From: Arsenophonus endosymbiont of Aleurodicus floccissimus
Lineage (GTDB): Bacteria > Pseudomonadota > Gammaproteobacteria > Enterobacterales > Enterobacteriaceae
Direction of reading: 5' to 3'
Length of the DNA stretch: 64,000 nt
Assembly: GCF_900343025.1 (NCBI RefSeq)
Contig: NZ_OUND01000002.1
Span: forward strand, 124,001-188,000
The position numbers and the translations under genes are program-made. The notes under the pieces were generated by a model. It had not been told where the DNA came from and ran no database searches. It was given only the letters and a program-made list of their open reading frames with translations. How positions within the stretch are numbered: position 1 is the stretch's first letter; each line of letters opens with the position of its first letter. Below are positions 38,197 through 47,816 of this stretch, one piece after another.

Positions 38197-38849
38197 ATGC
38201 TCACACTGATAGATAAATTACGAAAATTTAAGATCATTCCAGTTATTACCATTGAACGAGCACAAGATATTGTTCCCTTAGAAGAAGCATTAGTTAAAAA
38301 CGGATTACCAGTAGCAGAAATAACGTTCCGTACGCCAGAAACTGCAAATGCGATTAAACTGCTCAAAGAAGCGATGCTAACCAAAATTTTGATTGGTGCA
38401 GGCACCATTATCAACCGAGAAAAGATTAGACAAGCCGAAGCGGTTGGCGCTGAATTTATCGTTTCACCAGGTTTAAACCCCAATACGGTAAAAGCGTGTC
38501 ATGAATTAGACATACCGATTATTCCCGGTATAAATAACCCAACACAAATCGAGCAGGCCATGCAATTTTGGGTATTAATTGTGTCAAGTTTTTCCCTACA
38601 GAGCCTTCTGGTGGGTTATCTATGCTCAAAGCACTGCTTGCACCCTATCCTAAATTAGAAATTTTGCCAACCGATGGAATCAATCTAGAAAATATTGGTC
38701 ATTCTCTTGCTTTACCACAAATTATTGCTTGTGGAGGATCTTGGATGGTTAATAATAAATTAATTAAAGCTAAAGATTGGGATACTATTGGCTAACTTAC
38801 CCGCCAGGCAGTTAAATTAAATTTCAGCTATAATAAGGTCAACAGCTGA
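38197..38849 (+). pseudogene. eda: Broken KDPG/KHG aldolase
   Basis: Eda cleaves 2-keto-3-deoxy-6-phosphogluconate to pyruvate and glyceraldehyde-3-phosphate (Entner-Doudoroff and uronate pathways). The ATG at 38197 opens MLTLIDKLRKFKIIPVITIE. EITFRTPETANAI carries the Glu/Arg active-site motif, and VSPGLNPNTVKAC and IPGINNPTQ follow. The frame breaks near 38567. NCVKFFPTEPSGG, with the Schiff-base Lys, lies in the next frame. LPTDGIN replaces the phosphate-binding PTGGI, losing a Gly. A TAA at 38793 precedes LTRQAVKLNF, and the natural end would be 38849. Dead. Confidence 0.9.
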
Positions 38850-38889
38850 CCTTATTTTCCAATCTATTCACCCTTTAAACAGCGCCGAT

Positions 38890-39060
38890 ATGCATGCGAT
38901 CAATTATAACAAAGATAGCTTTCCAGTTAACAGACAAGATTATAAAAATGATATTGTTGATATATTTGATAACGGCGATAGCTATATTAACGCAGGCATA
39001 ATACTTATCAACACTGATTCAATCACCACGTTCTGTTTTTCGTTAACAAAAATTAAATAA
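38890..39060 (+). other. Possible remnant of a family 8 glycosyltransferase
   Basis: A 56-codon frame opens at ATG 38890. Its middle, GDSYINAGIILINTDSI, is like the conserved YFNAGVLLINL segment of family 8 glycosyltransferases (LPS sugar transfer). The rest of such an enzyme is not seen on either side. It is most likely a fragment; the match is short and could be chance. Confidence 0.25.
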
Positions 39061-39324
39061 CCCATTAACTGTATTAACAAAAATAGTCAGCCACGACTTG
39101 TTTTCATCGTGAGTACAAGCTTTTCTTTGTGTGTTCAGTGTTACAGTTTTGATAGCGACCTTGTTAATTTTTTCTCTATTTTTTACTTAATACTTGAGCG
39201 GTAATGATCAAATAATAAAAAGAAACGCTGCTAACAATAAATCAAAACAGGTCCTATGTTTTAGTATTAACCCTAACAAAAATATGATAGTGTCTATGGT
39301 ACATATTATTTAAAGAATACAAAG

Positions 39325-40159
39325 ATGAATAAAAAATTAGTTGTTATTATTTTACTATTTTTACCACTAACTACTCAGGCAAATAACATTTCTAATGATA
39401 GTAATAACATCACCAAGCCGCTAAACAAGATAACGGAAAGTAACGTTTTTAGCGAATAAAAAAATTTTTCAGTAGCAGCATATACGTGGTGTATTAACCA
39501 TTTATGATGGCAAATCAATTAATAACTATGGCGACCAAATAAAACGTGCAGCAACCCAATATGTTCCTGCATCAACATTTAAAATTGTTAATGCCTTAAT
39601 TGCTTTAAAAAATCAAAAAGTGACTGTTAACGAAATTTTCAAATGGGATGGACAGCCTAGATATCTTAGTAGTTGGAATAAAGATATGAATATGCAAGAA
39701 GTAATGAAATTATCCGCTATTCCTGTCTATCAAGAGATTGCAAAATATACGGGTCTGGCAATAATGAAAAAAGAACTTTATCGTTTGCACTAAGGTAATA
39801 GCAAAATAGGTAATGATGTTACCAAATTTTAGTTAGACGGCCCATTAAAAATTAGCCCGGAAAAACAAACCAAATTTATTTATAAGTTAGCCACTAAACA
39901 ATTACCTATTGATAAAAGCATTCAAAGTGAAGTAGCTAATATGCTACTTAGCAAACAGACTACCAATATTAAAATTTATACTAAAAGTGGCTTAGCCAAT
40001 ATTAATGGTGAGCGTACCGGCTGGTATGTTGGATGGGTGGAAAACTCTGACTGTAAAATAAAAACTTTTGCCCTTAATATCGCGATCTCAGATGATAAAG
40101 CAGTGTCAAAACGCGAATCTTTGACTTTAAAGCGTTTAGAAAAGTTAAAAATTATTTAA
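39325..40159 (+). pseudogene. Broken class D (OXA-type) beta-lactamase
   Basis: Class D serine beta-lactamases hydrolyse penicillins in the periplasm. The signal sequence is MNKKLVVIILLFLPLTTQA. The catalytic STFK motif is intact in VPASTFKIVNALIAL, and FKWDGQPR is the usual next landmark. SAIPVYQEIAKYTG corresponds to the S-x-V region, with Ile for Val. The YGN motif has become stop-GN (RLH-stop-GNS near 39793). The KSG triad (TKSGLANI) and GWYVGWVE are kept. There are further stops and a frame change near 39457-39500 and near 39830. Seven lines of motif evidence make the family sure. It is not active as it stands. Confidence 0.9.
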
Positions 40160-40163
40160 AAAA

Positions 40164-40199
40164 TTACTAATCGGAATACTAAATTATTCTGATTAGTAA
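40164..40199 (-). terminator. Terminator between beta-lactamase and arsR relics
   Basis: A 15-base stem, TTACTAATCGGAATA with TATTCTGATTAGTAA (one wobble pair). On the minus strand it is followed by a T-rich run, so it would end the arsR transcript. It may work both ways. Confidence 0.75.
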
Positions 40200-40245
40200 C
40201 AAATAAATAAAAGGTTGCTCACACTGCACGCTATTGCGTTTTATT

Positions 40246-40590
40246 CTAGAGTGAGAAATTAATAGTCCGTGCAGGCAAATTTTCCGGTATCAATTTTTTA
40301 GCCATTAAGTCGATTAGTTGGTGTTGATTTGACCATACAGACTCAATAATTTGCATAACCCATGGAGAAATCCGTGAAGAAAGTCAATAAAAAACCCATT
40401 TCCCTTCTCCTTACGATTTTGTAGCAACACACTCTTTTTTAACATGGCTAAATGACGAAATATTTTAGTTTGGGGTTGCTCAAGTGCAATACAAAGACGA
40501 TAAACACAAAGCTCCCCCATTTCTCGCAAAAGTACTACGATCCTAAATCTTGTTTCATCAGACAAATTTTTAAAAAACTACAATGACTGT
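40246..40590 (-). pseudogene. arsR: Broken ArsR-family arsenic repressor
   Basis: ArsR represses arsenic-resistance genes until As(III) binds its cysteines. FKNLSDETRFRIVVLL, ELCVYRLCIALEQPQTKIFRHLAMLKKS and LLQNRKEGKWVFY match E. coli ArsR. The sensor motif CVCDLC has become CVYRLC, losing one Cys. A TAG precedes FFKNLSDETR, a frameshift falls near 40412, and a TGA takes the place of Trp in FY-x-LSSRISPWV. No other ars gene is present. The ends are approximate. Confidence 0.85.
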
Positions 40591-40751
40591 AACTCCGTCT
40601 CTAATTTACCTATAACAGGTTATATTTTCAGTAATATAATGTTAGGATCAGCTCACTATCCCTGAGATAGAATAACGCCAACAACTAGCTTTACAAAAAA
40701 TAATCACTAAAACTTATTGTAAGATCTAAAACAGCACAAAAATTCATATCA

Positions 40752-42248
40752 TCATGATTTTTTGATTAAAGGGCGCAACATACGTTGTAAAATCACAGTG
40801 CTAACTAACAATATGCAAACAATGGTAATAAAAACAACAACAAAAGAAGTATCAAAGGCTTTACTCGCTTCCATTATCAATATCTGAGCCTGATCTTTAT
40901 CCATCGTTGATGCCGTGCTTAATGCTTCATCGATACTGTCATAAACTCGCGCATCAATTGTTAGCTGTTCGGGAACAAAAAGAGTATAACTATAAATAGC
41001 CGTCATCATGCCGCCTAATATGGTAACGCCTAATACACTACCCAGCTCATAAGCAACATCTTCAATAGAAGCTGCCATACCGGACTTTTCATCAGGCGCA
41101 TTAAGCATAATCGTGGTAGATGCAGCGGTAAATACCATTCCCATACCGATACCAATCATGAACAAATTAATCAACAACAAAGTAAGAGCGCTCTGATACA
41201 ACAGGATCATTCCTATTACCCCAACCAGCGTTAATATAAAACCTACCACGGTCGTTAATCTCTCACCAAAACGAGGTAACAGCAAACCGGTCAATGGTGA
41301 TGCAAGCACGGAACCAATTGGTATTGGAAGGATACAAAGCGCAGCTTGTAATGGTGTGAAACCAAGTACTAACTGTAAACGTTGACTTAAAACTAATTCA
41401 ATGCCAACAATTACACTCATAGTAATAACGGCGATAATTACTCCCGCTGAAAACAATCGATTACTGAATAAAGAAAAATCGATCATCGGTTGCGATTGTT
41501 TGTGCTGACGTAATACAAAAAACATCATAAAGATGAAACCAATCAAGGCAGCAGCACAAAATTCAAGTAAAGAAAAATTGGGTTTACTTAACTCTTTTAA
41601 TGCATAAATCAGCCCAACTAAACCAACTAAAATTAATAATGAGCCTAAAAAATCAATAGTGCGTTTGTTTGTTCCACCACAGCGTGGGATCAAACTCACT
41701 GAAAAAGGTAGCACCAACAAAACAACAGGCACATTAATTAAAAATACCGATCCCCACCGAAAATATTCCAGTAATAAACCACCTACTAAAGGTCCAACCA
41801 CAGCGCCACCAGCAGCAACCGCTGACCAAATACCAATCGCTAGTGATCGTTCCTGGGGCTCAGTAAAAATATGACGAACAATTGATAAAGTTGCTGGCAT
41901 CATCATCGCGGCACCTAGCGCCAAAAAGACTCTAGTAGCAATCAAACTTTCTGCATTAGGAGAGAATGCAGCACAAAGTGAAGCTAATGCAAAAAGAGGT
42001 AAACCGCTGATCAGCATTTTTTTATGACCAATGCGATCACTAAGCATACCCGCGGCTGGCAATAATCCAGCAACCATCAATGGATAAGCATTAATAATCC
42101 ACAATTTCTCAGATGCGTTGGCATGGAGTTCATGGGTTAAAGTAGGCAATGCTGTATAAAGCACGGTCATATCAATGACAATTAAGAAAAGAGCACTAGA
42201 AATTAAAAGGAGCGCAATCCATCTGCGATTATCATGAGTATTAACCAT
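40752..42248 (-). CDS. smvA: DHA2-family multidrug exporter, SmvA-like
   Basis: A 498-residue major facilitator protein with about 14 membrane spans, the DHA2 (drug:H+ antiporter) layout. VIDMTVLYTALPTL holds the family's membrane-embedded acidic residue in span 1. GMLSDRIGHKKML is motif A, and GAAMMMPATLSIVRHIF and GPLVGGLLLEYFRWGSVFLINVP are motif C/DHA2 hallmarks, the last two parts nearly as in Salmonella SmvA. SmvA exports methyl viologen and cationic biocides. It is one of few intact genes in this part of the window. A divergent TetR-type gene, the likely SmvR-like repressor, is broken, so expression may no longer be repressed (inference). The exact substrate cannot be read from sequence. 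Confidence 0.85.
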   Translation of the reverse strand: MVNTHDNRRWIALLLISSALFLIVIDMTVLYTALPTLTHELHANASEKLWIINAYPLMVAGLLPAAGMLSDRIGHKKMLISGLPLFALASLCAAFSPNAESLIATRVFLALGAAMMMPATLSIVRHIFTEPQERSLAIGIWSAVAAGGAVVGPLVGGLLLEYFRWGSVFLINVPVVLLVLPFSVSLIPRCGGTNKRTIDFLGSLLILVGLVGLIYALKELSKPNFSLLEFCAAALIGFIFMMFFVLRQHKQSQPMIDFSLFSNRLFSAGVIIAVITMSVIVGIELVLSQRLQLVLGFTPLQAALCILPIPIGSVLASPLTGLLLPRFGERLTTVVGFILTLVGVIGMILLYQSALTLLLINLFMIGIGMGMVFTAASTTIMLNAPDEKSGMAASIEDVAYELGSVLGVTILGGMMTAIYSYTLFVPEQLTIDARVYDSIDEALSTASTMDKDQAQILIMEASKAFDTSFVVVFITIVCILLVSTVILQRMLRPLIKKS

Positions 42249-42359
42249 AAAAAATCTCTATTTTAGAAAAAATATGTAGTATGTTTATCTGCCATAATGT
42301 TAACATTAAGCTTATGATATTAATCCATACGTATGTATTTTAAAAGAAGTTTTATTTAA
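42249..42359. promoter_or_regulatory. smvA-TetR divergent control region with two palindromes
   Basis: Two perfect palindromes, AATGTTAACATT (42296-42307) and CATACGTATG (42326-42335), lie between the divergent genes. TetR-family repressors usually bind such dyads in this location, so one or both may be the former operator. Confidence 0.4.
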
Positions 42360-42848
42360 TAGGGCGTCAAAGAAGTATAGATAGAGATAAGGTATTTAGA
42401 TGTAGCCGAAAATATTGTTCACCAACAGGGTGTTAGCGCACTGACTATCAATACGATGACCAAAATTCAAAAGGAGGGGTGTAGGATTGTTTCGGTAATA
42501 ATGAAATCTTTTTTCAACAACTTACTCAGGATAGTTCAGTAGAAAATCAGGTAATAGCGCACATGAAAGCAACCTACCATTTTGAGCAAACGTCTAATAC
42601 TAAAGGCGCAGGTTTAATGGCTGAATTACTGTAAACACCAGAATATCTTAATAGTACTCGTGAGTGGTCTGGTGAACGTATCGACTAAATTAGATACTTC
42701 AATCAAAGTGGGGAGACGTGCTCTGCTTGTCTTTTTTGCCACAGAGGGGGCATTTATTTTACGTGCTTTTAGATTCATGAACATTGATCAGCACGAGTGG
42801 AATGAAATTTTCACTGATATCGAAATGTTTTTATCAGCTAAAATATGA
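42360..42848 (+). pseudogene. Broken TetR-family regulator (probable SmvR-like)
   Basis: The N-terminal helix-turn-helix is partly readable: YLDVAENIVHQQGVSALTINTM near 42390-42460, then a frameshift at an A/G run near 42468-42478. Downstream stops fall near 42484, 42633 and 42688. The C-terminal ligand-domain end (RRALLVFFATEGAFILRAF, EWNEIFTDIEMFL) is open to 42848. Its place, divergent from the exporter, is typical of TetR repressors of SmvA. Too damaged to act. Confidence 0.65.
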
Positions 42849-43046
42849 AAAATAAAAATTAAATACTATAAAGATAGAGAATATTTATAGATATATTTTG
42901 ACGATCATATATTTATTCAAACATATCTCTAAATATTCAAAAATATAGTTAATTTGTCTATATATATAATCATTATATATATTTAATTGATCTCTAATAA
43001 TAAATATTGATAATATCCTATGGTCATACAAATTTAGGGAAAAGTT

Positions 43047-43541
43047 ATGATTATAGATCACGCTTTATATACTGAACTAAAACTTACTAATAATAATTCA
43101 AGTATTATAAATAATATCATTCATGACCCTGAAAATTATGTTAGTTTTAGTGACAAAGGTAAATTATTATTATCAATAATAACCTTAGGAATAAGCCATG
43201 TTGTAATACATTTAATTGAAGATCACAGAAAAGAAAAATCGAGGGCTGAATGTATTGCAATAACTAAAAATTTATTATCTTCCCTCAACAGTATTGACAA
43301 TCAGCAATATGAAGAAAAAGTAATATTCATATCTTTATCTAAAGGTGAAAGATTAAAATTAACACAAAGATTTTCTAACAACGAAAACAGATACAAAACT
43401 ATTATCAAATATAAAAAAGTTCGTGTTTTTCCCTTGGGTCAATATAATGAAAGTAAATCTTGTATTAATAAGACTTTTGAGGAGATAAAAAAACTTTTAG
43501 TTAGTGATATTTTGGCACATGAATATGATTACACCTTGTAA
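43047..43541 (+). CDS. Hypothetical protein, 164 residues, intact
   Basis: Family not recognised. The ATG at 43047 follows AGGGAAAAG at good spacing. The protein is Lys/Asn/Ile-rich. A hydrophobic stretch KLLLSIITLGISHVVIHLI (about residues 39-57) may be a membrane helix or amphipathic segment and is followed by a charged HRKEKSRAE helix. The C-terminal half is mixed beta/alpha (KVIFISLSKGERLKL, KVRVFPLGQYNES). It ends in a decayed frame that overlaps it by 23 bases. Being unbroken in a region full of dead genes hints at recent arrival or selection, but the very low GC also makes spurious conservation of a frame possible. The neighbouring effector-like relic suggests a secreted or host-interaction role, which is inference only. 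Confidence 0.6.
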   Translation: MIIDHALYTELKLTNNNSSIINNIIHDPENYVSFSDKGKLLLSIITLGISHVVIHLIEDHRKEKSRAECIAITKNLLSSLNSIDNQQYEEKVIFISLSKGERLKLTQRFSNNENRYKTIIKYKKVRVFPLGQYNESKSCINKTFEEIKKLLVSDILAHEYDYTL

Positions 43542-44224
43542 AGATGAATCTCTTTTGACTATAGCCAGAAATATAAAGAAAAAATTAGATGATAATATAA
43601 ATAATAAATAACATCATGGCATTGTGTTAAAAATAAATAACCATAATGAACCAATAATTATAAACAAAGAAGTATTAGTGCTAAACTGAGAGAAATCTAT
43701 CAAGAGAGCTATACTAGTTTAGCTTTTATTGAGAAAAAATAATTTTACTAATAAAAAACATTTAATATTAGGTATTGTTTCACATTCTAAACAAGTTTTA
43801 TTATTAAGCCAAGCCAGCGGCGATGATAAAAATGTTTATTACGATACCAATTATAAGATATGTTAAATTACATTTAACTTCTAAAATTAAACTTGATAGC
43901 CGTGAAAAAAGAAATGAATTAATAAAAGAATTTTATGAAAGCCTAATAACTAAATTATAAAATGTACCCGCTAATAGTGTATGTATTAAAAATATAATAA
44001 AATCCATTTACCCAGCATGTAAAATTAGTACTGTTACGCAAAATCTTAATCAAAAAGAAAAGGTGGTATTTTTAGAAAATATCAATTATGACGTTTTAGA
44101 GCAAACTGATATTATTGCTGATAGCAAAAAATAACCGCAAAAACTAATTACAACTAAAAAAAGTCACCCAGAAGTTTACAGCATAACAAATACATTAACG
44201 GCTTCATTATCAAAAAAATTATAA
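43519..44224 (+). pseudogene. Decayed partner of the 43047 gene, unknown function
   Basis: ATG at 43519 (MNMITPCKDESLLTIARNI) overlaps the end of the preceding gene. The frame continues with multiple stops and shifts through HHGIVLKINNHNEPIIINKE, KHLILGIVSHSKQVLLL, SREKRNELIKEFYESLITKL and KEKVVFLENINYDVLEQTD. It ends KKL, stop at 44224. About 235 codons if restored. No family is recognised. Confidence 0.45.
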
Positions 44225-44664
44225 TAAGACATTAAATCCATTTAGTGAATAATTTAAATAACAGTCTAATTGTAGTAGATAACACTCTGTATCAAACACA
44301 ACAATCTAACCGAATAAAAACTAACAAAAGTAATTAAAAACTCATTTTTCTATTAAATGGTTTTTATTTTACTAATAAATATATTTTAAATTACATTTGA
44401 TAAAACAGATATAAAAAATATTTTAAATTAAAAAAATTATATTAAATATATAAATTTAACTTAAAAAAACTACAGTCAAAATAACCAATAATTATAATTT
44501 AACCAAATAATCTAATATAAAAAAATTAAATCATTTTTATAATACATAAAAATTTTACAATTCATATGATTTAGAAGATGTTAATAATTTTATTATAATG
44601 TTTTGCTGATTATATTAAATAATCAAAACCAACACTAAGGTTTGACTGATTTTTTGAGGATATT
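44225..44664. other. AT-rich gap before the effector-like relic
   Basis: About 440 bases of extreme A+T with no supported gene. It may carry the promoter of the next relic, which has a good ribosome site (GAGGATATT) before its ATG. Confidence 0.4.
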
Positions 44665-46009
44665 ATGGATATAAGCTTTTCTCTACCAAAATCTGCTATT
44701 ATTAACAATTAATAATAGCAGGTTTTGGCGGCTAATAACTTAAATGTAGTAACCAAAATAAAAAACGTATCCGATTTTATTGATTCCATAATGGATTGGT
44801 TTAAAGGTGGCGTCTGACGCCAAAAAATAGAACAACTGTTTGAAACCATTCAAAATGTAAAAAATACTGATGTTTCTAACGCAAAATCAACTCGGTTGGA
44901 AAAATTTATCCAACTTATAAAACTGGCACTTCCCAAACATTACAATCAATTTAAATTAGAAATTACGCCAAAAGATGCCAATGACGACTGGGGATATAAA
45001 TTAAAAGTAGGCAACTTTACCTTATATCAATGTGATAAAATTTATGAAAAAACAAAAAATATTAATGAGAGAGAACAATTAGCTGATTTTCATGTTAAAA
45101 ATATCTGTATGAAATTAGAGGAAGCATTTTCTGTCGAAAATCCTAATATACCAAGCAACTATTAGATTTCTCTATTAGAAGATATTCAGGCGGTAGTGAA
45201 AAAATCAACATAATTTGCTAAAAAAATTAGACGACAGTGGCTATAGTAAAGATAATTTTCTTGACGTTAAAGATAGTAACAAACCTAATGAATTTATTAC
45301 ATTATTTAAAAATAATAAACAATTAGTATTTTCTAGCAAAACGGGTGAATTCAGCAACAATTTTTTGAAAAATACCTTCGCTAGCCAAAATTATAATAAT
45401 TTGCGCGAGCTGTTTTTCAGCCAATACACAATCAAAAATGAGCCTTTCTTTATAAATATATTGCAACAAGCGAAAATGGATTTTTATGACCAGATAACCC
45501 AGGATATGCTTCTTACCTAAGTGAACAAGAGCACGCTATTGTTAATGAAAAACTTAGTGCAATTAAAATTGGTGATAAGACACTTGATAGATTATGGGAG
45601 TTATCACTAAACCAACCCGGTGAATATTTTGATGATAATTTAACTTCCAATCCAATTAACTATCTTTTAAATGACAAAGCCTTACGGGAGAAATTTTATA
45701 ATTTAGGATCAGAGTTTGATGAGCCAGCATTACAGTTTGATGATTCAGAATTTGAGTTTGATAAACCAGAAGTAGAATTTGCTGATTTAGGGTTACAATC
45801 TAATGGTTTAGAATCAGATTTTGATGAAATAATGTCTGATAAACCGTTGTTTGAAGAATCCACCATCGATCAAAGTACTGTCGTCCAGCCCAGATTCAAG
45901 CGATAAATCTGGCTATGGATCTGAAGAAGATTTGTCAGTTAAAGATTATTCAACTAACAAAAATCTCTATGACTTAACATTTATTAACGAGATTGATGAT
46001 ATTAAATAG
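44665..46009 (+). pseudogene. Relic of a SopD/SifA-like secreted effector
   Basis: ATG at 44665 begins about 445 codons when bridged: MDISFSLPKSAII, stops near 44709 and 44817, then an open stretch to 45163. After DSIMDWFKGGV comes QKIEQLFETIQN, then LEKFIQLIKLALPKHYNQFKLE and WGYKLKVGNFTLYQCD. This order (an aromatic D-WF helix, an amphipathic helix, then an L-P-x-H-x-x-F strand region) resembles the N-terminal domain shared by Salmonella SopD, SopD2 and SifA type III effectors. Further on, YASYLSEQEHAIVNEKLSAI and LDRLWELSLNQPGEYFDD lie in the third reading block. The tail is strongly acidic with repeated EFD/FDxP units. Stops or shifts fall near 45164, 45215, 45510 and 45895; natural end 46009. 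Family assignment is by eye only. Confidence 0.45.
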
Positions 46010-46461
46010 TATATTATTAATTAATAACCTACTCTGACAGTTATTAATTATGGCTTTACCCCAGCCTATTAAAAAAGTTGTGGCTAAAATTATTCTGGCT
46101 AATTAATTAATGATAAAATAAAAATACCGCGACGATGAAAATATAAATTTAATTTATTATCAATTCTGTAACTATCCCTATTAATTTAATTTTATTTTCT
46201 ACAAATATAAAACCTCTCTGGCCAGCCGCGTAAAATAAGCTATTTATTTCCTACTGAATAATTCAACATACTGAATAAATATTTAAAATATATTTTATTT
46301 TAATCAATTATAAATAAAATACGGCTTATTTTCACTAATGTCAATTTAATAAAAAATAAAAATTATATTAATCAATAACTATTTATTAACAAATTGAAAT
46401 AATAACTTCAGTTTATCTGATAAAAATAATCCGTTGCGTTAAAAAATCAATTCGTAAAAAA
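46010..46461. other. AT-rich gap before fimbrial operon 2
   Basis: About 450 bases with no gene. Probably the promoter region of the second fimbrial operon. Confidence 0.4.
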
Positions 46462-46479
46462 GCCAATAAAATTATTGGC
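46462..46479. repeat. Perfect GCCAATAA inverted repeat upstream of fimbrial operon 2
   Basis: GCCAATAA-AA-TTATTGGC followed by ATTTTTTG, 175 bases upstream of the first pilin. The hairpin and T run look like a terminator or attenuator. The arm is the same as that upstream of operon 1 (37241-37284). Confidence 0.6.
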
Positions 46480-46653
46480 ATTTTTTGTATTTCTACACAA
46501 TACTCAAATTAAAAATCATGGTAATAAAACAATTCCTTTTTGTTATAATACTTAATTGCCATAACAAAACTATTTACTGTCAACCATCAATAGCAATGAT
46601 TGCTGTTAGCAAACAATTGGACAGCTATCTAGCCATCATAGTAATGAGTCATA

Positions 46654-47227
46654 ATGAAAGGTATACGTTTTTTTACAGTTATCGGCTGCTTGTTAGCCTC
46701 TCATTTAGCCTTGGCAACTACTACAACGGGAACGGTTAATGTAACCCTAACCCTATCCAACTCCTGTGTTGTTAACGGTTCAACTGCTACTTCAGGTATT
46801 CTATTAGGAACGCTGAATTTTGGTGCTCAACCTACCACATTTAGTACATTAACAACCCAGTTTTCTAATGGTAGTGGCTCGACATTTACGGTCTAGTGTC
46901 CTCCTAATGATACTTATACTACCGTATTAACCAGTAGTAATAACACCGCACCGACGACTATATTTGGTACACAACTTGGTACCACACCTCATTATGTTAA
47001 TTTAGCTAATAATTCAAATGGTGTTTTACTATGGTGTTTATACTAGTAACACATCGCTCACTCCGGGTACTGCACTTGCCAATGGTGTTGCGCTGGTCTC
47101 CAACCCACCTACCTCAAGTGGTTTAAGTACTTATACCTTATACGGCCTAATTCAAGGCAATGGCGCAAATACAGGTATCAGCGCAGGAACCTATACTGAC
47201 GTTATTAATATTACTATAACTTATTAA
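46654..47227 (+). pseudogene. Broken Csu-type pilin (spore coat U domain)
   Basis: MKGIRFFTVIGCLLASHLALA is a signal sequence. TGTVNVTLTLSNSCVVNG and GTLNFGAQPTTFSTL are the typical start of SCPU-domain pilins such as CsuA/B of archaic chaperone-usher pili. A TAG at 46894 interrupts just before CPPNDTY, the place of the second Cys. A frameshift near 47010 puts the C-terminal part (GISAGTYTDVINITITY, ending at 47227) in another frame. First gene of the operon. Confidence 0.85.
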
Positions 47228-47253
47228 TATATATTACTTGTTCATGATGAAAT

Positions 47254-47770
47254 ATGTCTAGCAACAATTATTTATGGCTATTGTTTGATGATTATTTAGC
47301 CTGTTTTATTGTATTGTTGGTTATTTTTAGCGCGCTGCCGAGTCATGCCATTACCAGCCAAACCTTTCAGGTTGCTGCCACTATTACTCCTGGCTATATG
47401 GTATCCGGGGGGTACACTATTTAGTCCCCTCGATTTTGGCACTCATCCCAGCAATACTAATGGCAATATTAATGCTAATAACACCCAACACCTCGTTAAC
47501 CTTAGCCTGTACGCCTGGTACTGTACTTAGTATGAGTATCGATGGCGGTAGTAACTACACCACTAGCCGTGATGTAATGCAAAGCGGTTTTACTACCCAG
47601 CTACCTTACCAACTTTATGCTGACAGTGCCCACACTATCCCGATCCTGGTTAATCAAAATGTCGCTGTTAGCTATACCAATAGCACTAATATTATTGCGT
47701 GTTGCAACTTAACGGCGCCAATAATCCATCTGGAACCTATACTGACATATTAACGGTAACATTATCCTAG
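47254..47770 (+). pseudogene. Broken second Csu-type minor pilin
   Basis: ATG at 47254, a hydrophobic leader (FIVLLVIFSALPSHA), then QTFQVAATITPGYMVSGG. The frame shifts at about 47415 (SPLDFGTHPSNTNGN) and again near 47500 (ACTPGTVLSMSIDGGSNY) and 47695. The terminus GTYTDILTVTLS ends at 47770. The SCPU pattern identifies it as a CsuA/CsuB-like subunit. Confidence 0.82.
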
Positions 47771-47816
47771 TGATCATGGAGGAAAACTATATGATCAATG
47801 TTTCGCAATCCACTGT

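Noticed and set aside
46485-46739. 84-codon frame overlapping the first Csu-type pilin start.
   Set aside because: No ribosome site or conserved sequence; the pilin in the next frame has a clear signal sequence.
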